In this document: in pieces, positions 36,645-48,622 of the stretch
How positions within the stretch are numbered: position 1 is the stretch's first letter
Layout of the letters: each line of letters opens with the position of its first letter
NCBI GenBank assembly: GCA_006538405.1
Contig: BJKQ01000009.1
Location: forward strand, 1,002,001 to 1,066,000
DNA from: Hansfordia pulvinata
Taxonomy: Eukaryota > Ascomycota > Sordariomycetes > Xylariales
Reading direction: 5' to 3'
Length of the DNA stretch: 64,000 bases
Notes under the pieces: generated by a model
Database searches by the model: none
What the model saw: the letters and a program-made list of their open reading frames with translations, nothing else
Told to the model about the DNA's origin: nothing
Program-made: the position numbers and the translations under genes

Positions 36645-39600
36645 ATGGCCCCTCAAGATACCTTCATCGACGATGAGGATGACACCTGGTAACGTTGACC
36701 CCTACAAACTAGCTCAGGATATCGTATCCGCGGGCTTCGGCGTTGCGCACTCTCGCTAACTCGTAGCTCCTAGTCCTCTTTGCATCGAAGAGTTCGATCT
36801 TTCCGACAGAGGCTTCCGGCCTTGCCCCTGTGGCTACCAAGTATGCTCGCCACCGTCGGCTGCGCGCACGATACTTCGTTGCATGATAATCTTGACTAAC
36901 ACTCTCCAGATATGCCAATTCTGCTTCCATAACCTCCGAAACAACCTAAGCGGCCTGTGCCCTGCCTGCCGACGCCCCTACGATGAAAAATCAATACAAT
37001 GGAAGCTCGTCACAGCCGAAGAGTACGTACGCTTTGGCGCGGTTCATCTTGTCAGCTGCTTACATGCATTCCAGGGAGGCCGAGTTCCGAGCCAACATAC
37101 AGAAGAACCAGAAGAAGCGAGCCACTGAACAGCGCCAGAAGGAAGTTCAGAAGCGCGAGGCCGACAAAGAAAACCGCAAGAACCTCGTCGGCGTGAGGGT
37201 TGTGCAAAAGAACCTTGTTTACGTCACGGGTCTCACGCCTACTGTCCGCGAAGACGAGTTACTCAAGACGTTGCGAAGACCCGAATTCTTTGGCCAGTAC
37301 GGCGGCATCCAGAAGATATCCATTAGCAACCGCAAATCTTCCGATGGACAAGCCACGTCGCTTGGCATATACGTCACCTTTGACAAGAAAGAGGACGCCT
37401 CGCGGTGCATCCAAGCTGTCAACGGTTCTCAAAACGGTGAGAGGGTGCTACGCGCCCAACTTGGCACCACCAAGTACTGTTCAGCTTGGCTTCGCCACGA
37501 GCAATGCTCCAACCGTCAGTGCATGTTCTTGCACGAACTGGGCGACGAGGAAGACAGCTACACCCGCCAGGATCTTTCATCTCTCAACAGCGTCCATACC
37601 CAACGACCATCTTCGCACGCCCCGGGGGGTCCCTCGTCTCGCGCACCTTCCCGGGCTCAACCCGCTGCCGCTCAGCCACCACCCGCGGTATCTCAACCCA
37701 TGGCGCGATCCGCCAGCAAAGAAGAGTCTGAAGCAGGTGATGGTCCAGCTCTCCCAGCGACAGCAAACTGGGCACGAAATAATCCACAGCGAAGTCGGCG
37801 CGGCAGTCAAGCTACCAGCGGTGCAGCTTCGAGTCCCGCAGTCTCTGCTTCTCTCCCAGTTACCGCTGAAGCCCAAGACCACATGTCCCCTCAAGACTCC
37901 ACTTCCCCTAGCAACAACCCCAGCAAACAGGCAGGTGCCGACGCATCTCCTACCAAGACAGTTACGGAAAGGCCTGATCAACCTGACTGGGGCTGGATTC
38001 TCAAGGCACTCGCAGCCATCCCCGATAGCTTTTTTGCCGTGCCGGAGGATACGTCGGAGCCCGGCCCGCCTGCCTTTGATGTCAACGGCGGCGCGAAAAG
38101 ACGCGCTATGCGTGAAGAGGAGGACAACCGCATGAGTGAGCAGGGAGAGCCCAGCATCGAGCAACCAGACCCAGCTGAAGACGAACCCGAGAGTGGTAGC
38201 CACGCCTTAGGAGGAGAACCTGAAGATCGTGAGCAGAGTCACGAGAGTGTCACCTTTGATCAACGCCGCAACGGTGCCCAGCCTCCTATCCAGAGAAGCG
38301 CCACAGATGCCTTATTCGGTCCAAGTCTCTCCAACTTTGGCGCCAATACTGCGGCCAATCCGCTCGGCAGCCGCTCCATGACACCGCAGCAGCCGCCATT
38401 TGGTCGAGCCCAAGGCAGCTTCGCTGACCAGATGCCCCCTGGTCTACACAATCAACAGTCGTCGCTTTTCCAGGGTCAGGGTCAAAATCAAGGCCAAGGG
38501 CACTCGCGCCAGCAATCACGGTTCAGCTTCGCCAGCGAGAACACCAACTCGACCAACGTGAAGCTAGCGACCGATCCGCGCATACTGGCTCAGCAGTCTT
38601 CCATGATGCCCTCGACGGCCTACCGCTCACAGCCCAGCGGGCCCTACTTCGGCGGCGCAGGAAACGGCAATATGCCAGGCCCCCCGCCGGGGCTGAAGTC
38701 GACAGGCACGCCGCCCGTCAGTGGAAACATGTTTGGTCAAGGCCACGGTTTTGGCGGGTCGGGTTTTGGTGCCGCCGCTAAGGACAACACGAACGAACTG
38801 CTGCAGTCATTGATCAGAGGCCGAGGCGCGGCTAGTGCCCAGGCGCACGACGCAGGAAAGCGTGAGTACTTTTCTACTTTTTCTACTCAAATCCCATCCT
38901 CCACATCCTCTACCCCTGCTCCTGCTCCTGCTACTGGTCTCCTGGCTTCGCTCTACGGCTCTCAGCCTGGAGGTTTCCAAGATCTCGGACCAAAGCAGAA
39001 GAAGAAGGGGAAGAAGCACAGGCATGCTAACACTTCCTCCTTTGGGGGGAGTGGGTTAGTAGATCTTGCGGACCCAAGCATCCTGCAGGCAAGAATGCAG
39101 CACCAGCAACAGGGCAGCAACACTCAAGGGTTATTTGGTGGCCAGACCCAAGGTGGGTACAACCCGAACATGATGTACGGCAACAATGGTGGATACGGCA
39201 GATGGTAGCAGCCTCGTTGGTTTGAAAGGAGATGACGGGCGTCAGCTCTCACCTTGGCGCAAGTTCCTCGTTAAGTTTTCTTTTTTCACTATGCCTCATC
39301 GATTCAGCAAGGTGTAAATCACAGGCGTCAGGCTTCCCGGATGGAAGATTTATAAGGAAATAAGCTGGGTTGTACCGGCAAACGGTTTTACTTTCAACAT
39401 ACATTTCCGATGAGCGAGCATTGCGGAGGCTTGGTAGCCCGGTTCAGGGCTTGCATCAGGGCGTCTATTTGCTCTTGGGGACGACGAGGCTGCTACCCGC
39501 TGTGCTGATGCCAATGGAAGAAAGCACCTTGGTTTTCTTCCATCCATTTCTCCATCCGAATCGTGCGGCCCGAGAGCCACGTCAGGCAAGCCATCGTCGT

Positions 39601-42207
39601 CTTCCATTCTGCGCCCTTCTATGTATGTTAACAGGCAGATTAACAATTTGGACGGAGCAACAGGCTCGTCAATGTAGCGTTTCCCTGTCTTTTTTGATAC
39701 ATCTTCATGTACGAGCTATGGAAGACGACGATCGGCACTTGCTACGTGACCTGCCGTCGCATTTCTAACAAGCCTTGACCACTTTCCTCTTACATACATG
39801 GTTGTAGGAACGAACAATTCGATTTTGAAGGCTGACCGAACTCTTCTTAGATGACGATTTGATACCATTCGACGAAGCATCGACTTCGGTTGATGCATTG
39901 GTGGCAGACAGTGATGTTACAACTCCAGAGCTGTCCCACGCTTTCCTACCTCACGACATATTCGCACCATCGGTGCCCTCTGGGCTAGGTTTTGGTCACG
40001 TGCAGCCTCCGGCCCCGTCGACTGAACGACAAGACTTGCCTTGCCCGCCTGGTCTGTCAGGGGTTCGATCGCAAACCCCCAGTACCCCACAGCCAGTGAC
40101 GCCGGCGATGAAGAAATCGGCTATCAGAACGACCCCACCAGGAGAAGCAGAGCCAAGCATACGTGACGACGCCGATGCGAAAAAGCATATTCAAGACTTG
40201 GCTTTGAAGAGCGGCCTGTCCAAGGACATAGCTGCACAGGCAGCAGAGACGCCGAAAGGAAAGTCTCTGCTGCAGGATGAAGATTTCCCAGCTCTCGACT
40301 CAAAGAGACTGAGCACACCACCCAAAGCTACTCCATCCGTCCCATCTAAAAGAACCCCAGCGTCGAAAGCCAGCCAGGAGAAAAATTCCGCTGTGCCTAC
40401 GCCAACCAAGGCGCAACCCTCCAAGAAGACTGCAAAACCAGAGAAACGGCCCGTGCCCGGGATATTGGACATTGATGCTGCCACAAAAGCAAGCTCTCAG
40501 GCAAATCCCCCTGATGCGAAAGATTCTCTGGAGAGAACATCCAGCTCGGCAGCATCTGGACAGGCTCAAACGGCCAAGTCGCAAAACACAACTGTTGCGC
40601 CGTCGTCTTCCACGCCCACGACTGCCTCTGTGTCGTCGCCCAGTACCAGAGCCGGCCCTAAGACCCTTCGGCTGGTTCAGACACCCAAGATCGAGGCGCC
40701 CCCTGTCACCATTCCACCAGCTGCTGCCGCCTCGATACGATCTGCTGGCATAGGCGGCCCAGCAAACAGACCCGCGACCCCAGCAAGCGAGATCATATCA
40801 GAGAACACATCGATCGTGAGCACCTCGGTTCCGGCATCTAGAGCAAGTTCCCCTCCCCCGTCCAAGGTCGGGTCAGCTTCTTTGCGCGGTACCACTAAGA
40901 GCCAGCAGCGCAAGCAGCGCAAGGGGGCATCAAAGGAAGCTGCGGCGCAGATTGCGGATGCCAAGTCGGTCGAACAAGAGGTTGAGATTGCCCCCATCCT
41001 TGGCAGGAAGAAGAAGCAGAAGAAGGAAACCAAGACCAGTGTCGCCAGCCCGGTGCCTACTCGTCCGCAAACCCCAGTCGGGCAACGCAAAGAGGCCACA
41101 CCCCCAAAGGAGGCGACGAAGCAGACGCCTGAGAAGAAGGAAGCCGAGGAGGCTTCGACTGTCACCGCCCCAGCCCCTGCGCCTGAAACGAAGGAAAATG
41201 AAGACGGTACCAAGGGCGCGTCCGGCGTGGACACCTCGATCAGGTTGAACGAGTCAACCAAGACCACTGTATTGACTCCTGATTTCGTGAATCCCGCCTC
41301 GGAGACTCAGCCAGAAGAGCCAGTGGACGACGACCTCGGAGACGTGCCAGATATTGCCGAGGTGCTGCAGGCCCTTGTGTCAGAGGGCAAGGTTGCCAAT
41401 ACTGGCCGCATCAGCTTTTTCAGTAACCTGGCCGGGTCTGTCAGCCGTTCCGAGATTGACGAGGACACTCCCGTTTCACTGCCGCCTACTCTGAAATCCA
41501 TAATCACGAAAGAGGACGAAGAGCAACTCAGCGCTTTCAAATCGGTCCGCAAGATTGTCAACGACCAAACCGTGCTGCTGACGCCCAACGGCGACTGCCT
41601 CCTTAACCTGACCGACGAGGAGACCGTCATGTTTCTGGAACTCCAAGACCGGTTGAGAGCAGACAGCGCGCGCCCGACGGCGTTCTCGGCCCCGCGGCAT
41701 GCCCCTGCAAGCGGGTTCACACTGGTTAAGAACCGCGCCGTGCCCAACGGAACCCCATCCTTTTTCCCTGCCGGGCCGGACAACTATCCGAGCGATCCTG
41801 TGGGCAAGATGCACCGGGAGGAAGCTATTGGCTGTATCAATCAGCACGTGCTCCCTTCGCTGAATCTAGGCAGTTACAAGATGGCCGGCAGCAACAACTC
41901 GTCGCAATTCACCAAGAACGTCAATCTACAGCAGTTGGCGCCTTGGATTTATCCGGGAGCCGACAACGGAGCGGGCGCCGGCGACTTTGCCAACATGCCC
42001 GGTCCGCAGCATCTGGACAGTGCCTATGGCAGCTATGAGGGCCCGGACGGGATGCAGTCGCCGGCGATAGGAAGCACGCCGCTGATGAGCATCGATGAGT
42101 CGGAAACGGTTTGGAGCCAGGCCAAGAAGCAGCACGACGCCATCGACAAGAAGTTCCGACAGCTTCAGGCTAAGAATCGACGTCTTGTGGACATGGGTCA
42201 AAATTGA
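36645..42207 (+). CDS. NOT4: CCR4-NOT complex E3 ubiquitin ligase NOT4, long form
   Basis: Exons 36645-36688, 36774-36840, 36910-37022, 37075-38861 and 39851-42207 give 1,455 aa. NOT4 ubiquitinates ribosomal and other targets as part of the CCR4-NOT deadenylase complex. A C4C4 RING has its cysteines at 15, 18, 32, 34, 39, 42, 54 and 57. A Lys/Arg/Glu coiled helix follows, then an RRM (about 110-195, with NLVYVTGLTP) and a C3H1 finger (CSAWLRHEQCSNRQCMFLHE). The rest is disordered, with DEDFPALDSKR and a C-terminal block FTLVKNRAVPNGTPSFFPAG that resembles long fungal NOT4 proteins. The last exon has no ATG of its own near its start, and its phase matches the donor at 38862 exactly, which supports a 989-nt intron with GCTGAC and TAG at its end. 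A shorter product ending at 39208 is equally readable. Confidence 0.8.
38862..39208 (+). CDS. NOT4: alternative terminal exon segment of NOT4 (short form)
   Basis: If the donor GTGAGT at 38862 is not used, the frame continues for 115 codons to a stop at 39206-39208, giving a 785-aa NOT4. The segment reads as real protein: KQKKKGKKHRHANTSS, GLVDLADPSILQARMQHQQQ and a C-terminal GGYNPNMMYG...GYGRW that I associate with NOT4 ends in related fungi. The codons after 38930 are GC-rich like the rest of the gene. A smaller internal intron within 38862-38970 is also possible. Choice between this end and splicing to 39851 would make proteins with or without 671 extra residues. Confidence 0.6.
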
Positions 42208-42396
42208 CTGCCTGTGGTTCCGAGCAGGCTGGTGCTCCGGGCGTCGCTCGGGCGGCGGCGCCATCAGTTCGGCCTATTGGTACTCGTCGCGGCCTATTTC
42301 TACGTCAATATGCGGGTGGCTCTGTCGGCCTCGCTGGCGGTCGTGGCCAGGGCGCTGGTCGTGTGGGCTAGCAGCATTGTAGAATTGTTCAAATAG
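42208..42396 (+). other. in-frame open extension after the NOT4 stop, with a membrane-like segment
   Basis: The frame of NOT4 stays open for 62 codons after its TGA, to a TAG at 42394-42396. The codons are strongly G/C-ending. The peptide has a basic stretch (ASLGRRRHQ) and two hydrophobic runs (FGLLVLVAAYFYV and ALSASLAVVARALVVWASS). The stop context is TGA followed by CTG. This may be a readthrough extension, the tail of an alternatively spliced form, or chance. Confidence 0.3.
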
Positions 42397-45040
42397 GCTC
42401 AAGCCAAACGCTCAAGGACTTTGAAGTCGCAGAAGTCGCACGTAGGACGCCTCAAGGGGGTCACAATTCGTATGGAGAATACAACCAGTCTCGAAATACA
42501 TTTCGAGTCCTCTCTATATAAATGTTAAAACCCCACGCGTCTGTCTGCGCATCTCTTGGAGGCTTACCCACCTGCCGTGAACCTCGCTCGTTCTGGTAGA
42601 GGATGTTCTCGTCTTACATGGCATCTGAATCTTGCGAATTACAGCGAGCTGTCGACGGAAGGCCGTACCAAAACTTGACTTCAGTCAAGCAAACGGTGTA
42701 TACCTACCACTCGAGCCATCATCAACTGTACGCTGACCACCTTGGCCGTTAAACAAGACTCAGTACATAGGCACATCGGCGTTCCGCACCCTGGACAAGA
42801 GCAACATTGAAGACACCAATGAGCAGCGAAACGTCCAGGACGACGAGTAGACGAGAGCGCGGGCACATCGGGCAGCATACCAATCACGATCAACATGCTG
42901 GGTTCGTTACCGTATCCTCTCCGTACTTGACGGTGCCGCGGGTCGCCATGCACCATGTCGTCATGAGAGGCGGCACAAGCTGCAGAGGCGACGGAGGGGT
43001 CAGAAGCAGCCAGTCGGCGGGAGCCGGATGGTCTGAATACGTACTCGTAGACGGTTGAGGAGACTCGCAGGGGATCTTCGCTGCAACGCAGTAAGGGTCT
43101 GTTCCTTTCTATGCTTTTCTCTCTCGACATCCCCCGCGTCCATTTTTCGCGCCTTTGCCTTGTCGTTGTGTGACTGCCACGGCTGCATGTTCTACTGCAT
43201 GCAGTTCGTTGCAGCTCGTTGCAGCCTACCACGATCTGACTTCTTGAAGATTGTCTCGGCACTTGGTCGAGGCATATACAAGAGCGAGGTACGAGTGGCC
43301 GGCGATGCAGGCAGACGTGGCAGAGAGGCACGAGCACACTGGTGGACGGAGAATTAGTTCAGTCCACTTTGCCTGATCTCACAAGACGGCAAATTGCATG
43401 AGCTATCTGGAGACCTTGGGTATGGACAAGTCGGAGACTCCGCACTCGGTACCCGCCCTGGGCCGGACGATGGATGGGCGTGAGGCAGAGCTCTTGTACG
43501 TTCCTACGTAAGACAGGCACGGCGTAAGCGGATGGGGACGAGCATGGACAGGGACATGGGCGAGGACGTGGGCAGGGTTAGCTGAGACGAACTTCCGGCC
43601 GCGATCAGGGAAAAGACTGGAAATCGATGCCATGAATCGGTATTTTCGAGCGGATTCGTGCGGTCCCCTGTTTGTGCCTGCGCCTTGTCGTGTTCCCTTG
43701 CCACCATGTCGCGCGGTGCGTGGGTGCGTCGTGCCCTCTCGTGCCTCTCCCTGGTCTCCACCTCAGTCAGTCCCAGCCCCAGGGTGGAGATGAGCCGTGA
43801 GCCGCTCGATGGCAGCGACAGCGCCTCTCTAGGCCCATCAGCGATTTCCCGGGCGGCTGGCTCGTACGAGCACATAGCCGTACTCTCAGGGCCCGTTGCC
43901 CGAGGCCCGCAGGCCAGGTCGACCAATATTAGGTTACCATCGGGTGGTTCCTCTGGCGCCACCGCCCAGTCACCAGACCTCGATTTCCAGGGACCTTGAG
44001 ATCGTTGCTGAGTCTCCGCTGTTTTTCTCCCCCGTAGCGATCGACGCCACCAGGCTGTACTCGTACTCGTAGTGGCGGAAAACGCCGATTCGTGCTGTGA
44101 GCGTCCGGTATCTGTCTGCCTCTTGTGTCTTTGCGCGGCGCCGCCTCGTCTCAAAGTGAACCATTTCTCCTCGTTGGCCCTCTCGAGATTGTGTAAGAAA
44201 TCATTGGGCCGTTTGCGGGAGTTTGGAGAGGTGAGTATGGCGGGCGGTCGGCAGAGTGGTGGAGGGTTCGCAGAGTCAGGCAGAGGCGTTCTTTCACTGC
44301 CATGTCTATGACGATGGTGCTGGGTGGGGCTGGCCACTCAGATCGAAGACACGTCCAATACGGTGAGACACCAATGAGTTCCATCAATGTCTGCGACGGG
44401 AGGCGAGGTACGGAGTCAGGTCTCGTAAGACCTGATCCACGGATGTAGGTACCTCCTTCATCGTCATTCAAAAATGTGTTGATACTTGAGTCCTATCACG
44501 AGAGCCACCAATATATGAGCATGAGTACAACGCTCGCTGTCTGACATGCACGGGGTTGAGCCGCCCGCTTTCCTACATACAAAGGATGGATCGGACGAGT
44601 ATGTGCCGTCGATGTAGTGTTCGCATCTACCTCTTTACCTGGTATTGGAAGTCTGCTGTAATCAGCGCGTGGGGCGCGATCAGGCCACAAGATGGGATTT
44701 CCAGGTCGTCAATCGCGATGGTTCGATACCCGGCACGTACTCGTAGGCGAGGCACAGTGGGGTCCACATTCGCGGGCGGCTCCATGAACGGTGGGATCCG
44801 GTGCCACGGCGTTCCGCGATGCCAAACCCGGCTACGCCGGCCAAACCTGTCCATCGACGAAGCAACGGATGGAAAGGGCCAGGCTTCGAATCCAGTGGAG
44901 GCCCTACCTAGTACCTACCCCTAAGGTAGACTGGGTTAGGTACGCGTACTCGTAGTACGAGTGCCTTACCTCCTTCACCCAAAGCTTGGTATACGGTACT
45001 TGCTCGCCAACCGTCCAGGGGCCTACGGCGGGCGCAAGGG
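42397..45040. other. intergenic, no gene recognised
   Basis: About 2.6 kb. A 277-codon minus-strand frame (43504-44337) has no recognisable domain. TACCTA and TACTCGTA palindromes cluster at about 44903-44965. No gene is supported. Confidence 0.45.
44903..44965. repeat. cluster of TACCTA and TACTCGTA palindromes
   Basis: Dense run of CCTACC, TAGGTA and TACTCGTAGTACGAGT words, the last a near-perfect inverted repeat, about 700 bp upstream of the VIVID start codon. Confidence 0.7.
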
Positions 45041-45658
45041 CACACGATGCAGCCATGTTATCCGTACCGGCAGGCCGCCTCGATCGCCGCCCATCCGCAT
45101 CACCACCGCGATCATCCAACGGTAGTCCATCCCCAGATTCCCATGCTGCCCCCGGGGCCACCGGCTGCGTTTGCCCATGCCTCTCGTCCGCCGCGCTTCC
45201 GAAATATGACCACCGCCCCATCTTCCCTGCGCCGCCCCTGGCGCCGTGGTCTTCCTAGATCTGGCCAGGCCTCAAGCGATGCCATCCTCAACCTTTTGTG
45301 ACGCCTGGGATCACGATCATTGCCCTTTGCCGACCCGGCCGCCTTCGGCTCAAAACCACGAGCCCGTCCGTCCCTGCTTCCAGTAACAAGCAGTGCTTGA
45401 GCCTCAACTGCCGCCCTGCCTCGACCTCCTGATCCCCAACTCGACCCGCTGTCTGCCTGCCGCATCTGGCCATTCGCGTCTTATACACTACACACCTGTA
45501 TCACCGCTACCACCACCCGAGAGCCTCGCGTGTTGTCGCTATCGTCACTGCCGCCGCCCATATCACATATCACATTTCGCTCTACGCCGCCCCTGCCGCC
45601 TTGCATACCTACTTTCCAGCTTCCCGGCTTCTCGGGATATATACCGTCATCAGCCCAA
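45041..45658 (+). promoter_or_regulatory. promoter/leader of the VIVID-type gene
   Basis: C/T-rich sequence leading to the ATG at 45659. It contains several GATC words and the double GATC element listed separately, consistent with control by the White Collar complex. Confidence 0.45.
45309..45318 (+). promoter_or_regulatory. candidate light-response element (double GATC)
   Basis: GATCACGATC, two GATC half-sites in tandem about 340 bp before the start codon of a VIVID-type photoreceptor. The White Collar complex of Neurospora binds GATC-containing light-response elements of this form upstream of vvd and frq. The match is by eye and function is inferred. Confidence 0.5.
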
Positions 45659-46531
45659 ATGTCCGGCGCTCTCGTCTCCAGGAACCAGCAGCACAATATG
45701 CCCAACATGAACCCTTGGGAGTTGGATGCGCTTCAGGTGTGTAGCCCTTTGGACGCTTATTTGTGTACACTGTCACACGCGTCCCCATCCACTCCCCCTC
45801 GGCGTTTATCCTCCACGCGGTCCGCCCACTCATGCCGGGACTCAAGACTAACACCGCAACTCACCCCAGTATAACTACGACGATGACGTCGAGACCACCG
45901 CAACTGCGGCCACAACGGTCGCCCTCGCAGCGGCTACATCGCTGGCAGTCGGTGCCGCAAAAGACGACGCTCACGATCCCACGGGCATCATCTACCCTGG
46001 ACTGTACGCCCCGAGTGGTTTCGACATGATGACCATTCTGGTGAGTTCCCATCCACACGCACCACCCGCGCGCGGACCGTTGGTGCTCCAACAATTTTTC
46101 TAATACTAACTTGTCTCCAGCTCAGCGTCATTTCGCGGCCGAGCCCCACCATCGACCTGGGCCCCATTGACGCCTCCTGCGCCCTCATCATGTGCGACCT
46201 GCATCAACCCGACTGCCCTGTCGTGTACGCCAACGATGCCTTTGAGTATCTGACCGGCTACTCGCCCCAGGAGACCGTTGGCCGCAATTGCCGCTTTCTC
46301 CAGGCACCCGGTGGCAAGGTCCGTCGTTCGTCGCGCCGCGAGCACGTCACCACCGACCTGGTCGGTCAGATGCGCACTGCCGTGGAAAACAACCAGGAAC
46401 TCGCACTCGAGGTGACGAACTTCAAGAAGAACGGCCAGCCCTTTGTCAACGTTCTCGCCATGATCCCGGTCTTCTGGCAGAGCTCCACTCCGCGCTACTC
46501 GGTCGGTTTCCAGGCCGAGAGGACTTGGTGA
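45659..46531 (+). CDS. vvd: LOV-domain blue-light photoreceptor, VIVID/ENVOY type
   Basis: Three exons (45659-45736, 45870-46040, 46121-46531) give 219 aa. The last intron has a perfect TACTAAC branch site. VIVID/ENVOY is a small flavin photoreceptor that binds the White Collar complex and damps light responses. The N-cap reads GIIYPGLYAPSGFDMMTIL, then the PAS/LOV core DASCALIMCD, YANDAFEYLTGYS and GRNCRFLQAPGG, in which Cys140 forms the flavin adduct. NFKKNGQPFVNVLAMIPV and the final YSVGFQAE complete the fold. Length is close to Neurospora VVD. An insertion of about 25 Ala/Thr-rich residues (YNYDDDVETTATAATT) precedes the N-cap. The start at 45659 gives MSGALVSRNQQH, a short N-terminus ahead of the intron. 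Confidence 0.93.
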
Positions 46532-48622
46532 TGGGCACTTCCCTTTTGGGGGCTGCGAATACTGCGTGGGCGAACTTGAAGGGGACATGAGATCTGGCAG
46601 GCTTTTCTTCAGGGAAATTATGTTGGGGTTTTCATCCGAACCCCTTCTTTGGCATTTACGACACGGGATACGAGGTGTTTTGGGCATGGGCAATGGCGGC
46701 GTTCGGACAAGCGTTGTTTTCAGGGAGACTGGTTGAAATTTGGACAATGGCATGGGTCTTCAATGGCTTCTAGGCGCAATGATACCCCAGCACGCGGCAC
46801 AGCGGGCGTTTCAATAATTGGGATGGATATGATGAATTATGGGCAGCGGTTTGTAAGTCGGCGCTGCAGATGCTATTCTTTCGTAAATACAATGTGAATA
46901 TTCTCCTAGTTCGAATGACTACACTAAAGCAGCCAAAGCCAGACGTTTTGTAAGTGCACTCCAGACTCGCATGATGGCAAAGTGTGCGACGCAATACGAA
47001 AGCTGCTTGCAGATCAGAGAGGATTGCCTTTCCTGCGTCTTTTCCCACACAATACTCAGTAGCCTCTGAAAAGACACGTGCTCGCGTGAAAACCATCCTA
47101 GAAATGTTCCATTCGATTCGCAAGTGCCTTTGACACTGCGGTAAATGGGGTGTTAACAGTCAAGTGATGAGGCGCAATACATAGTCTGCAAGTCGCGAAT
47201 GCATCGGAATCCCTCTACTGGAATAGGACCGGGCATGCCGCGATTGTTTCTTGGGTCGATGGACGCAACCCAACGAGCCAGCAACCCGGAAAGAACGAGC
47301 GGTGCTTCGACAGATCACTGCCGGAAACCCGCTGACCAGCCCAGCCCAACCGCGACATTGTAAAAAAGAAAACACGGATTCAACAAACCGCCCTCGAAGC
47401 AAAGGAATTGGTAGCAGCGTCATCTGTAGAAAGCCCCAGCTTGGCGGGGGCCTCTCGAGCGAAGGCGTTGTTTTGAGTCCTGACAACGCCGCTCGGGAAA
47501 AGCAGGAAAGGGCGGGGGAGTGATAGATGAAAGGCCTCAGCTAGTTTCATTGGAGAGGGTTCGCCGCCATGGCGCTCAGCAGCAGTCGGTGGTGTAGAGC
47601 GGGACCATGAGCCGGAGGTGTTAAGAGCAGCGACGTCTCGAAAGACTTGAAGACGTCTATAAAAACGGACTTGCAAATCTTGCCTGCGATCTGGTGACAC
47701 TCCGATCTCATCGTTGTGATCAAACGCCGACCCAGCCACGAGCCGTATTCGTCCCAGCTCCAGACCAATGCCGGTGTCACCATACTTGCGGGCACCAGGG
47801 ATTCCAATAGATCGAGCTAGTCAGGGAACTCCTGTGAATGCGTGTAAGTAATAGACATTAGTTGAATTTTGGTACGAGGGGCTTCAAAATGAGGAACAGG
47901 CAAACATAGCCTCCCCGTTTTCTATGTGCGTCATTCTCTGGCTCGACACTTGAACCGCACCACACCCATCTAAATCCGGCAGCCCGTACAGCAACCATAT
48001 TCATGACCCTGTATCTCACGACTTCACGTCCTAGTAATCGATTTGCCTCTCGGGGGTCGCCCTAGCCCGGCCGAGGGCATCCCATGCAAGCCCAGAACTA
48101 GAGCTTGCAAAGGTCTTGATGCCGACGTATCGCCTTATGATGGCCCTTCATCCCCACCGGGATTACATCCGTCTCCTGCGCAAGGGGTCCCAACGAAAGA
48201 CAAGGCCAAGACATGACTGCTGAAACATAGCAAGCAGAAGGAAGTACACGCGTGGCATATCCTTCCAGAGTGGCGCCTAAATTGCACATCCAGGTTCAAT
48301 CGCAACTCTAGTCCGGCTTTGATGAGCCGGATGTCATGCTTGATGCTTTGTTTCACCCGAGACTAATCGGGCACATGATTCCACGCCGCGAGCCTCAGAG
48401 GACCACGAGGACGGTCATGCCTATGCTTCTTCGCAAGCGTCGGGTGGATAGAGCATGCCTCTTACTGTCAAGCGTCCCTCAGCTAGAGACTGCGGACCAC
48501 CCCCGAGCCTCGAGCTTTCGGACGTTCGGAGAGGCCTTTAATGGCCCCTTAGGCTAGCTGGCGCTGGATTCGAATAGTGATCGCGCCGGCTGAAAAGGGG
48601 CTGACCAAAAAATGACGGCTGG
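46532..48622. other. convergent intergenic region
   Basis: About 2.1 kb after the VIVID stop, running to the stop of the minus-strand LAMTOR-like gene. Frames up to 119 codons are present without recognisable features. No gene is supported. Confidence 0.5.

Noticed and set aside
43504..44337. 277-codon minus-strand frame
   Set aside because: No domain, signal peptide or biased codon use, and surrounded by intergenic palindromes.
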